From a virus, in the IMG/VR virus record IMGVR_UViG_3300034107_000314, positions 62,001 through 126,000 of that record: a stretch of 64,000 nt of DNA; one strand, 5' to 3'. The notes below the pieces were generated by a model. It ran no database searches, had not been told where the DNA came from, and saw only the letters and a program-made list of their open reading frames with translations. Both the position numbers and the translations under genes were made by a program. Positions 42,308 to 49,019 of the stretch are shown here, piece after piece. Positions within the stretch are counted from its first letter, which is position 1; the number at the start of each line of letters is the position of its first letter.

Positions 42308-43363
42308 TTAATCGCCCTTCTTCTCTAAGAACTTGTTAGAGATAGCTTTGAAGCTCACGCTACGATCAAAATACCTGATGACAATACCTTCACGCTCGGT
42401 ATTACTATTAAGTTTAGATTTATTTTCTGATAATTCTAGACAAGCCTTACTGTTTTCAGGCAAGTTAATGTCCTTATATAATAGAGGAACGTGTTTAAGA
42501 TTATACTCTTCTGTGAATTCAATTAACTCTTCTATGGGGGCGTATTGATCACAATCGCTGTAATATAGATTATATATATAGAAGTCGTGACCTTTGATAT
42601 TATATATATTACCTTGAACCCCTTCTCCCACTAGCTCGCCCTGAACGCAAACGGTCTGTTGACCCGTCTTTGCAGCGTGTTTTCGTAAAATCTCCTCAAT
42701 GTTTTGCTTTCTTGCAACTTTCCAAAAGGTATTACCTTCTGTTTCCTTTAAGTCCATATTCCTAGAGCAAACACCAAACTCATTCCCTCTTAAATATATA
42801 CTACAAGAAGAGCCATCTAGCTTTTCTGTAATATAGTATTGGCTACCTTTATCTCTATAATCTTGATATTGGCGAGATTTAATATTCTGGACTCTCTCTT
42901 CATCTGTCTTGTGAAGGAATCCCGGAAAGTTTCCCTTCACTTGTCCAGCTAGACATGCAGGAACTGGAGGTTCATATTTGATGATCCCCATAATTTCTGT
43001 CACATCTTCCCCCATATCCGGGAGATCAACATGACCATTTTCATCTGGGGGCAATTTACTAATCAAAGTTTGATAGTTTATCAGCAACCCCTGAGATAAT
43101 TGTCCACGCAATCTGATAGTCCTCAGACGAAAGCCCTCTGTGCCATCTGACATCTTCTTATACGAAGACTTGCGAAGGAACTCATATTCGGGCTGGATCG
43201 GCAAGAACGAGTCAACTTCGCAGAATACGACCATCTCATCAGTCTTGAAATCGCCCTTCTTCACTACAACATCCCAACCATTAATCCTCGCCACCTCAAT
43301 AGCGTCAGCCCCTTCTATGGGGCGTAATTCAGAAATCTGTTGAACAGTCGCTAGCCTTCGCAT
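42308..43363 (-). CDS. RNA ligase (Rnl5/DraRnl-like)
   Basis: A 351-residue ligase. It has an N-terminal OB-type domain (MRRLATVQQI, INGWDVVVKKGDF, VVFCEVDSFLPI), then the nucleotidyltransferase domain with motif I EKLDGSS (Lys181), GVCSRN (III), VQGELVGEGVQGN (IIIa/IV region), EGIVIRY (IV) and SFKAISNKFL (V). It seals RNA nicks using ATP. With many phage tRNAs, tRNA repair after host anticodon-nuclease attack is a likely role. It has its own promoter. Confidence 0.88.
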   Translation of the reverse strand: MRRLATVQQISELRPIEGADAIEVARINGWDVVVKKGDFKTDEMVVFCEVDSFLPIQPEYEFLRKSSYKKMSDGTEGFRLRTIRLRGQLSQGLLINYQTLISKLPPDENGHVDLPDMGEDVTEIMGIIKYEPPVPACLAGQVKGNFPGFLHKTDEERVQNIKSRQYQDYRDKGSQYYITEKLDGSSCSIYLRGNEFGVCSRNMDLKETEGNTFWKVARKQNIEEILRKHAAKTGQQTVCVQGELVGEGVQGNIYNIKGHDFYIYNLYYSDCDQYAPIEELIEFTEEYNLKHVPLLYKDINLPENSKACLELSENKSKLNSNTEREGIVIRYFDRSVSFKAISNKFLEKKGD

Positions 43364-43402
43364 TGAATCCTCTCCTAGATAGTCTTGTTTGGTTACTCTT
43401 AT

Positions 43403-43431
43403 ATTATATCACCTGATCCCAGCATCGTCAA
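43403..43431 (-). promoter_or_regulatory. Promoter of RNA ligase gene
   Basis: TTGACG, 17 bases, TATAAT, with the TAAGAGTAACCAA-type start. Confidence 0.65.
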
Positions 43432-43639
43432 GTATCTTTTTGCATTTTTTGCAATCTATTTTCTTTAGTTCAGCAAATGTATTGTCGTTTGGATTAGATT
43501 CGGGATCATACATGATCCAATGCATTTTTCTCTCCTGACCACATAAAGACATAGGATAACTGTTCCAGTCACCGTAATGGGCTACTTTACTTCTTGCGGT
43601 AAATATTCTGAAAAATTCACGTATTTGCATTATATGCAT
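43409..43639 (-). CDS. Small zinc-binding protein (C...CxxC family, member 1)
   Basis: A 76-residue protein with SLCGQE and then DCKKCKKIL near the C-terminus. It shares an H...LCG...KCxxC layout with the genes at 44125, 44300 and 44532. ATG at 43639 or 43630 is possible. An HNH gene separates it from the others. Confidence 0.6.
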   Translation of the reverse strand: MHIMQIREFFRIFTARSKVAHYGDWNSYPMSLCGQERKMHWIMYDPESNPNDNTFAELKKIDCKKCKKILDDAGIR

Positions 43640-44141
43640 TTCTTAGTATTTCTAAATCATTATCTTTAAAAAATTTATTTATTAGATTGGTTGAATTACT
43701 TTCTGCTTTTTCTTTTGTGGCAAAGCGTCCTAAAATATAAGATTTATTTTTAATTCGTAATCTTACACTGTATGGATTTATTTTACATCTAGCGTCAAAA
43801 TGTATATTTTTTGCATTATTATTTAAGCAATTATTGCTTCTATTTGTAAGTCTTAAGTTTTCTATTTTGTTATTTGTTTTATCTTTATCAATATGATCAA
43901 TTTCCATTAAATTTGGAATATTTCCATTGTGATATATCCATATCAACCTATGGGTGTAATATCTTTTACGATAAAAATTAATCTGCGAATAGTCGCCTAG
44001 TCTTTTTTTGCCTCCTGCAAGATCTCCGATTTTAGACCTGCAATGTGAGCCATTTCTTTTTTTCCAATACAAATTTCCATCTTTATAGTCAAACCATTCT
44101 AAAATGATTTCTTGCGGAGGATATTTAATTATATGTTTCAT
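43617..44141 (-). CDS. HNH endonuclease with AP2-like DNA-binding domain
   Basis: A 174-residue protein with an HNH_3 type core (YTHRLIWIYHNGNIPNLMEI, DHIDKDKTNNKIENLRLTN) followed by an AP2-like domain (NPYSVRLRIKNKSYILGRFATKEKAE). This order is common for phage homing nucleases. It splits a row of related small genes, consistent with insertion. Confidence 0.85.
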   Translation of the reverse strand: MKHIIKYPPQEIILEWFDYKDGNLYWKKRNGSHCRSKIGDLAGGKKRLGDYSQINFYRKRYYTHRLIWIYHNGNIPNLMEIDHIDKDKTNNKIENLRLTNRSNNCLNNNAKNIHFDARCKINPYSVRLRIKNKSYILGRFATKEKAESNSTNLINKFFKDNDLEILRNAYNANT

Positions 44142-44316
44142 ATTTAAAATTATCTCCTATTTTTTCACAAGATTGGCACTTAGGATGGATACTATTAGCA
44201 CTTGAGAATTCCCAGTTGCCTTTAGCGACACTCAGGTTGCACAGCGTCCTTTTACTGTTAGCTTGTACGAAGTGTGTAATCTTATTCTTTGATACTGCGT
44301 TAATATACTTCTGCAT
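44125..44316 (-). CDS. Small zinc-binding protein (member 2)
   Basis: A 63-residue protein: ITHFVQANSKRTLCNLS, then HPKCQSCEKI. It has the same layout as its neighbours, with one early Cys and a CxxC. It probably binds one zinc with a His. Confidence 0.6.
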   Translation of the reverse strand: MQKYINAVSKNKITHFVQANSKRTLCNLSVAKGNWEFSSANSIHPKCQSCEKIGDNFKYETYN

Positions 44317-44539
44317 TATATTTCTCCTTTATTTTTGAACATTTCTTGCATTTTTTAAGATTGGCATCGTCAATTTCTTTATTTGCCCCGATAACAGCTT
44401 CCCATTGGCGATATTCAATTACTAAACCGCATAAAGTTTTATCATCGTTTATTCCACTAGTCAAGTGTTCTTTTAAATTTTTATGGGCATACTGTGGCCA
44501 ATAGCTGTGATGCATAACTACTCTAAGAAGTTTATCCAT
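44300..44539 (-). CDS. Small zinc-binding protein (member 3)
   Basis: A 79-residue protein: KTLCGLVIEYRQWEAV, then NLKKCKKCSKIK. Same family layout; it overlaps the gene before and after. Confidence 0.6.
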   Translation of the reverse strand: MDKLLRVVMHHSYWPQYAHKNLKEHLTSGINDDKTLCGLVIEYRQWEAVIGANKEIDDANLKKCKKCSKIKEKYNAEVY

Positions 44540-44735
44540 ATCTTTCCATAGCCCCGTTATAAATATTTAAGCATTTCTTACACATATCAGTGTGGTTTAT
44601 GCTAGTAGATTTTCTATTGTCTGGAAAAACTTTTAAGGAACATAAGGTCTTATCTTTATCCCCACTCCAGACTATGTGGTTGATCTTACGACCTTTTCTC
44701 CAGTATGAATACATCATTCTTCTAGTATCGCCCAT
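44532..44735 (-). CDS. Small zinc-binding protein (member 4)
   Basis: A 67-residue protein: INHIVWSGDKDKTLCSLKVF, then DMCKKCLNIY. Fourth member of the row; function unknown. Confidence 0.6.
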   Translation of the reverse strand: MGDTRRMMYSYWRKGRKINHIVWSGDKDKTLCSLKVFPDNRKSTSINHTDMCKKCLNIYNGAMERYG

Positions 44736-44926
44736 ATATCACCTATAGTACATTTAACTGTATGCCTATCTCCTGAGTTCATTGTGATAGCAGTGTATCT
44801 CTCATGCAAGAATTGATTATCCAATTTAACTGTTTCATGCTCTTCTATAGAACATATATTACTAACTAATATATATACAGTTCCATTGTTGTAAGTTTCT
44901 AACTTTGCGAATTTATCAAGCATCAT
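44714..44926 (-). CDS. Small beta-rich protein
   Basis: A 70-residue protein, probably all-beta (GTVYILVSNICSIEEHE, YTAITMNSGDRHTVKC). No family is recognised. Confidence 0.5.
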   Translation of the reverse strand: MMLDKFAKLETYNNGTVYILVSNICSIEEHETVKLDNQFLHERYTAITMNSGDRHTVKCTIGDIWAILEE

Positions 44927-45092
44927 TTCTCCTTTTTATCTCTTGATCCATATCCTTGATTACTTCCAATAGAGCTAATACTAATTGTAAGGGCGAATCG
45001 CAATAGAATTCACGATTACCACTGGTATTTTCACGTTTAAGAACTTCTTCACCGTTGAAATAGATCTTATCGAATGTTGTAATATAGGCCAT
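44916..45092 (-). CDS. Small protein of unknown function, 58 residues
   Basis: A beta-like N-terminus (YITTFDKIYFNGEEVLK) and a helical C-terminus (LVLALLEVIKDMDQEI). It starts in a TAATG overlap and overlaps the next gene by 11 bases. Confidence 0.5.
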   Translation of the reverse strand: MAYITTFDKIYFNGEEVLKRENTSGNREFYCDSPLQLVLALLEVIKDMDQEIKRRNDA

Positions 45093-45397
45093 TATAAGTC
45101 TTCCTCATTTAACTTATGCAAAGGTAATGTGTCAAGGTACTTTTCCACCTTAATGAATTCTTCAAGTTCGCGATTTGGATCTATACCATCATATCCTTGC
45201 ATCCACGGTTCTAGGTATATTCTTGGAAGTTCACCAAATGATTGGTATTCTTCACCAAGATTGCAAACGCGAGGCAAACCACTTTCCTTGGCTATCTGAC
45301 CCAATCTTCGAACTTCAGCACAGATTTTAGGATATACCTCAGACTCAAATTTAAGATAATTTGCATACCAATTTTCTTCCGTCGATTCAATTGACAT
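45092..45397 (-). CDS. Protein of unknown function
   Basis: A 101-residue acidic protein with GYDGIDPNRELEEFIKVEKYL near the end. No domain is recognised. Confidence 0.55.
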   Translation of the reverse strand: MSIESTEENWYANYLKFESEVYPKICAEVRRLGQIAKESGLPRVCNLGEEYQSFGELPRIYLEPWMQGYDGIDPNRELEEFIKVEKYLDTLPLHKLNEEDL

Positions 45398-45401
45398 ATT
45401 A

Positions 45402-45719
45402 TTACTCCACTTCTAATGCTTCAATAGCTTCTGATAATTTTCTGCATTGGTATTTTTTTTCATAATGCTTACCCTCGTATGTATCTGGGTCGCTTTCTCT
45501 TTCTTTTACATACTCCTTGTATAATTCATGATGAATCATCTCAAGACCTTTAACTAGATAATATATAGCGTCAGAATCGCTTGATTCATTTTTAACATGC
45601 ATAAACATCTTTAATAGTAATGCGGAAAATCTAGCCCCTTCATCAACGCTTGCTAATTCTTTTGACATATTATAAGCTCTCTTCTTTATTGTATAATCAA
45701 GAGTATTTACCGCCATCAT
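45402..45719 (-). CDS. Small helical protein
   Basis: A 105-residue helical protein with two adjacent ATG starts (45719 and 45716) and an acidic/basic C-terminal half. Function unknown. Confidence 0.5.
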   Translation of the reverse strand: MMAVNTLDYTIKKRAYNMSKELASVDEGARFSALLLKMFMHVKNESSDSDAIYYLVKGLEMIHHELYKEYVKERESDPDTYEGKHYEKKYQCRKLSEAIEALEVE

Positions 45720-45903
45720 TGCGACTTCTTCTAAAATCAGCTATGACAGCTTCTTCATCTAAAGAAATTTCAGTAATTTTTGTTATTTGTGCCGATAGAA
45801 TTATTGTGCTACACATTGTAACAGCAGACCATTCTGTATAAGCAGATATTAACATTGTGCAGATTCCATGTATATTTTCACATTCTACCTTAAACAGTTT
45901 CAT
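45697..45903 (-). CDS. Small protein of unknown function
   Basis: A 68-residue protein starting MKLFKVECENIHG, with a hydrophobic middle (CTMLISAYTEWSAVTMCSTI). The ATG at 45903 is chosen because AGGAG lies 6 bases upstream; the upstream in-frame part belongs to another gene. Confidence 0.55.
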   Translation of the reverse strand: MKLFKVECENIHGICTMLISAYTEWSAVTMCSTIILSAQITKITEISLDEEAVIADFRRSRNDGGKYS

Positions 45904-46066
45904 TTTCATCTCCTGCAAATGGTTCTTTTTTATTTCTAGACTTGCCAGATCTGCGACCACATGTTGTGCATTTACCTCCACCGGGAGTTATGCTATCTAA
46001 GTCACATCTACAATAGAACATGACCTTCTTCGGTTTGCGTTTGTTTATCCTGTTAGGCTTTTCCAT
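45890..46066 (-). CDS. Small zinc-finger-like basic protein, 58 residues
   Basis: Very basic, with CRC...CTTC (MFYCRCDLDSITPGGGKCTT). The ATG at 46066 overlaps the previous gene's end by 14 bases. A nucleic-acid-binding role is possible. Confidence 0.5.
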   Translation of the reverse strand: MEKPNRINKRKPKKVMFYCRCDLDSITPGGGKCTTCGRRSGKSRNKKEPFAGDENETV

Positions 46067-46313
46067 ATTCAAGCTGCCCCATAACTTGTCTTGGTGCGTC
46101 TCGCATCTCGTTGACCAGTTCATCATACTGTTCGGGGTAAGAAGCTCTCAGACAAGCCCCCAGCTCGTCTAACAGAGGGTGAGAGTAATCTCTATTATCG
46201 CCCACCACTTCTTCGATTATAAACGACATTTGGGTGAAGTCAAGGCTATCCAGAGAATTTTCTTTAGCTTGCTCAATAAAATCCGTTATATCAGATGCTT
46301 GCTTATTTGTCAT
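46053..46313 (-). CDS. Small acidic protein
   Basis: An 86-residue helical, acidic protein (SDITDFIEQAKENSLDSLDF). No family is recognised. Confidence 0.5.
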   Translation of the reverse strand: MTNKQASDITDFIEQAKENSLDSLDFTQMSFIIEEVVGDNRDYSHPLLDELGACLRASYPEQYDELVNEMRDAPRQVMGQLEYGKA

Positions 46314-46593
46314 TAGTTTCCTTTTTAGCAGCCTTGTCTTGATAATATTTGACTAATTGTCTCTTCAAATCTTCAGTCTCTTTTTTTAAAGTTCCAACAG
46401 ATTCCTCATTTAATCTTCCTTCGTATATTCCATCGGCAGTCCACATTTGTACATAGTATGGCACTTTCATATGGTTGTATCTATCTATTTTAGGTTGAAG
46501 TAGGTCTACTTCAGTTGTAGCAAATACTACGCATTCCACAGATGGACTAGCAAAGCTAACCCACTCATCTTTTGCTATTAGTATATATATCAT
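46303..46593 (-). CDS. Protein of unknown function
   Basis: A 96-residue protein with a beta-rich first half (MIYILIAKDEW, CVVFATTEVDLLQPK) and a C-terminal coiled coil (LKKETEDLKRQLVKYYQDKA). Confidence 0.55.
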   Translation of the reverse strand: MIYILIAKDEWVSFASPSVECVVFATTEVDLLQPKIDRYNHMKVPYYVQMWTADGIYEGRLNEESVGTLKKETEDLKRQLVKYYQDKAAKKETNDK

Positions 46594-46747
46594 TCATGAA
46601 TTCTTTCATTTTAGTACACTTTGGACATAAAGTTTCCCACTCTTCATATGACCAATCTGAGTCTGGCGAGATCATCACATGCCTAGCCTCACCATTTCTT
46701 ATTGCTATATTAGATATGAATTGACCACAGTTATCACATTTAAACAT
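46565..46747 (-). CDS. Small zinc-ribbon protein
   Basis: A 60-residue protein with CDNCGQF at the N-terminus and CPKC near 41-44, a plain zinc ribbon. It follows directly after a stop codon of the previous gene. Confidence 0.6.
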   Translation of the reverse strand: MFKCDNCGQFISNIAIRNGEARHVMISPDSDWSYEEWETLCPKCTKMKEFMNDIYTNSKR

Positions 46748-46885
46748 TTAATCTTCCTTATTGTCGAGTTGCTTTCTTAGTTCTTCAATCTCTTTCTTTA
46801 ATCTCTCAATCATATCTTCTAAATCTTGAACATATCCACTTTTAAAGTATACCATCTCTATTAGAGTCCTTTGTCGTCTAGTCAT
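46748..46885 (-). CDS. Coiled-coil micropeptide, 45 residues
   Basis: Basic N-terminus (MTRRQRTLIEM) and a clean heptad helix (DMIERLKKEIEELRKQL). It is read first from the promoter at 46937-46965. Confidence 0.5.
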   Translation of the reverse strand: MTRRQRTLIEMVYFKSGYVQDLEDMIERLKKEIEELRKQLDNKED

Positions 46886-46902
46886 TTATTTGTCCCCGGA
46901 AT

Positions 46903-46936
46903 TACAAAAGGCACAGAACTCTCGCCCCATGCCTTT
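46903..46936 (-). terminator. Terminator-like hairpin
   Basis: AAAGGCA, 16-base loop, TGCCTTT then TG on the minus strand. It is related in sequence to the hairpin at 48122-48157 and ends the gene at 46980. Confidence 0.55.
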
Positions 46937-46965
46937 ATTATACCCTACTTACACGGCTTTGTCAA
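46937..46965 (-). promoter_or_regulatory. Sigma70-type promoter
   Basis: TTGACA, 17 bases, TATAAT; drives 46885 and the genes beyond. It abuts the terminator hairpin. Confidence 0.7.
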
Positions 46966-46979
46966 GAAGAAAACATCGT

Positions 46980-47264
46980 TTACCACCAAATAAGTATATA
47001 AACCGTTTCATCCTCAGCTATTCCCTGATCTTTTAAAAATTTGATCAGAAATGGATTACCATATTCGTATTCATCCTCGCTTGCTCCATCCTCTACATCA
47101 TTTGCATAATTTTCTTTTAGACTGCTTATTGAAACCTCGACATACGATTCATTAGAACGCCTTCCATATTGAAACGTCTCAAATATTTCATCTTTTAATT
47201 CTTCTGGACATGATCGGTCTTGGGGATCAAGCACCCATTGTTTTGACATGCAATTTTTTTTCAA
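46980..47264 (-). CDS. Small acidic protein (TTG start)
   Basis: A 94-residue acidic protein. The TTG at 47264 directly follows the stop of a 24-residue leader peptide and has AGGAG 8 bases upstream, so coupled translation is likely. No family is recognised. Confidence 0.55.
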   Translation of the reverse strand: MKKNCMSKQWVLDPQDRSCPEELKDEIFETFQYGRRSNESYVEVSISSLKENYANDVEDGASEDEYEYGNPFLIKFLKDQGIAEDETVYILIWW

Positions 47265-47339
47265 TTAATTATCTCCTAAAACGCTATCAAGTAAAATGTA
47301 GAATTGCACCATCAATAGAATAGTAATCTTGTCAATCAT
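47265..47339 (-). CDS. Membrane micropeptide, 24 residues
   Basis: A hydrophobic helix (IDKITILLMVQFYILLD) with AAAGGTGG upstream. Its stop abuts the next TTG start, so it may be a leader peptide that couples translation. Confidence 0.4.
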   Translation of the reverse strand: MIDKITILLMVQFYILLDSVLGDN

Positions 47340-47436
47340 AGTACCACCTTTTCGTAGATATTTTGTTCCTTCGGACTTCCAGCTTTACGCCCACGCAAAT
47401 TGTTAAGAATGACACTGATAATAACAATATTAACAT
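47332..47436 (-). CDS. Membrane micropeptide, 34 residues
   Basis: A hydrophobic N-terminus (LILLLSVSFLTICVGV) and a basic tail (RRNKISTKRW). Its ATG lies across the stop of the PEP-CTERM gene and the AGGAG is inside that gene. Confidence 0.4.
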   Translation of the reverse strand: MLILLLSVSFLTICVGVKLEVRRNKISTKRWYYD

Positions 47437-48011
47437 AAGGATTTAACTCCTATAAGCACTCCAATACAAATGATTGACATTATAATTGTTGATGGTTCTG
47501 GCACTTGAGTTATTGGTGTTACGATAGCTGGGCTAAACCTTGGAGTGGCCAAGCTAAATACATTTTCACCTTGAATTGCCCCACTCATAAATAGCTTTAT
47601 ACTATAAGAGCCAGCAGTTAGATTGCCTGAGCTATGTGCTGTTATAGATGTATAGTTGCTCATCTGTGGTTCATTGAATGTTCCATACGTGATTATATTG
47701 TTAGTGCTTGTATTTTTAATCTCATAACTTATAACAGTTGGATTAGATGGATTAGTTGTTGCTGTAGCTGCTAGTATATTTACATATATTTCGCTTGAGC
47801 CAGTATTATCCGTTACGTTGAAGTTTGTGATGTACGAGCCGTACATGATATAAGAACTTGTTGCTCCATACGAAGCGCCGATTCCCCATGTAGGAGCTGT
47901 TGCTGGCGCACTTGGATTGCTTGAGTGGGGGACGGTTATCAAAAAGTCCATCGCATGGCCGACAGAACACCATCCAGCGAGAACAATAGCTAGACTTCGG
48001 AGTATTCTCAT
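47430..48011 (-). CDS. PEP-CTERM surface protein
   Basis: A 193-residue exported protein. It has an N-terminal signal peptide (basic start, LRSLAIVLAGWCSVGHA), a Ser/Thr/Asn-rich beta-type body, and a C-terminal sorting tail: VPEPSTI, a hydrophobic helix and a short end with one Lys. PEP-CTERM tails are cut by exosortase and the protein is placed on the cell surface; the systems occur in Planctomycetes among others. It uses an early-type promoter and a 5' hairpin. The Arg cluster usual at the very end is reduced. Confidence 0.8.
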   Translation of the reverse strand: MRILRSLAIVLAGWCSVGHAMDFLITVPHSSNPSAPATAPTWGIGASYGATSSYIMYGSYITNFNVTDNTGSSEIYVNILAATATTNPSNPTVISYEIKNTSTNNIITYGTFNEPQMSNYTSITAHSSGNLTAGSYSIKLFMSGAIQGENVFSLATPRFSPAIVTPITQVPEPSTIIMSIICIGVLIGVKSLC

Positions 48012-48065
48012 TTGTTGCTTTCGTCAATATTGGGCTACACTTTACGCACTCCGTTCTAGTCAATA

Positions 48066-48084
48066 CGAGAGATCCTATCTCACG
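48066..48084 (-). promoter_or_regulatory. 5'-end hairpin of PEP-CTERM mRNA
   Basis: CGTGAGAT, AGG, ATCTCTCG-type stem-loop. The promoter places the transcript start at about 48083, so the stem opens the mRNA, as in the pseudopilin leader. Confidence 0.45.
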
Positions 48085-48089
48085 AATCC

Positions 48090-48117
48090 ATTGTATCACA
48101 GGCGATCTGAATGTCAA
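48090..48117 (-). promoter_or_regulatory. Promoter of PEP-CTERM gene
   Basis: TTGACA, 16 bases, TACAAT on the minus strand. Confidence 0.7.
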
Positions 48118-48121
48118 GGGG

Positions 48122-48157
48122 AAAAAGAAAAAGGCACAGAATTTTCATTCCATGCCT
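48122..48157 (-). terminator. Rho-independent terminator
   Basis: AGGCATGGAAT, GAAA, ATTCTGTGCCT with a CA/CA mismatch, then TTTTCTTTTT on the minus strand; it ends the gene at 48188. Confidence 0.7.
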
Positions 48158-48187
48158 ATTATATATTTTTTCTCTAGTTTTTTCTAA

Positions 48188-48364
48188 TTAATCTTCTTTT
48201 TTCTCATTAGATTGTTCACTTTTGTTACGTTTTGCCAGCCTTTGATTGGATACATTACACTTCTTACATAAAGGATAATGTCTAAAATCGGTCTGTTGAA
48301 CTCTTTTACATTGAGTGCATGTGAATACTAGTACGCTTTGGCCATTTTTATTTTTAATACCCAT
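48188..48364 (-). CDS. Small zinc-ribbon protein, 58 residues
   Basis: CTQC and CKKC pairs in a basic protein with a charged tail. ATG at 48364 is taken; a GTG three codons upstream is in frame. Confidence 0.55.
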   Translation of the reverse strand: MGIKNKNGQSVLVFTCTQCKRVQQTDFRHYPLCKKCNVSNQRLAKRNKSEQSNEKKED

Positions 48365-48402
48365 ATTTCTCACAAATCACCTATAAAGGGGTTAAAAACG
48401 CC

Positions 48403-48588
48403 TTAATTGAGGCTATAAAGGCCATAAATAAGACATAAACTATATATAAACACTAAAACAGACATAATAAAACTAATAGGACTAATAGAGAATAATACAT
48501 TAGATAGATTAACTATAATAGATCTAATAGATAGGTTGGTTTGATTATCTTTTTTATTTGTATTACCCTCTATAATCTGATTACGCAC
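48403..48588 (-). CDS. Small membrane protein (GTG start likely)
   Basis: About 61 residues with a C-terminal hydrophobic region (about 30-58, FIMSVLVFIYSLCLIYGLY). The GTG at 48588 follows GGAGGGG; an in-frame ATG at 48600 is the alternative. Confidence 0.45.
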   Translation of the reverse strand: MRNQIIEGNTNKKDNQTNLSIRSIIVNLSNVLFSISPISFIMSVLVFIYSLCLIYGLYSLN

Positions 48589-48597
48589 GGTCCCCTC

Positions 48598-48606
48598 CAT
48601 ATACAC
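48598..48606 (-). promoter_or_regulatory. GTGTATATG motif (candidate phage promoter)
   Basis: A shorter match to the GTGTATAnTAT motif just before the small membrane gene. Confidence 0.3.
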
Positions 48607-48646
48607 AAAATAACGTAATATTAATATGATATCACTTTAATATCAC

Positions 48647-48940
48647 TTAAATATCAATGATTTTACACTCATTTTTTTCATCAAACAGCTTAATTTGTAG
48701 GTTATTGTAAGAAAAGTAGTATGAAACGATATCATAGTTATTAGAATCATTTAGTTTAACCCAAAAGTTGACACGACCCGCCTCATGTTTGTAAAATATA
48801 GTGTCAGTTTTGATAGTATCTGCTGGTTTGGTGATATTCCTTGTAAGAGCTACTCTAATCTTGGCTTCTTCTCTATTCATTTTTGGACTCTCACTCTCTA
48901 CAGTACGCTTTTGGACTGGACGAGTTGCGGTTTTGATCAT
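48647..48940 (-). CDS. Small basic protein of unknown function
   Basis: A 97-residue protein starting MIKTATRPVQKRTVESES, with a beta-rich second half (INFW-type: RVNFWVKLNDSNNYDIVSYY). The ATG at 48940 follows GAGAGGG by 8 bases. Confidence 0.55.
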   Translation of the reverse strand: MIKTATRPVQKRTVESESPKMNREEAKIRVALTRNITKPADTIKTDTIFYKHEAGRVNFWVKLNDSNNYDIVSYYFSYNNLQIKLFDEKNECKIIDI

Positions 48941-48960
48941 TTCATTGCCCTCTCTATATA

Positions 48961-48970
48961 GAATATACAC
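48961..48970 (-). promoter_or_regulatory. GTGTATATTC motif (candidate phage promoter)
   Basis: A match to the HNH-associated motif, 21 bases before the 48940 start and downstream of a sigma70-type site. Confidence 0.3.
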
Positions 48971-48991
48971 TTTTTTGCCGTTTCTACCATA

Positions 48992-49019
48992 ATTATACCA
49001 GTTTTTTTTAAGAAGTCAA
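48992..49019 (-). promoter_or_regulatory. Sigma70-type promoter
   Basis: TTGACT, 16 bases, TATAAT upstream of the 48940 gene. Confidence 0.65.
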
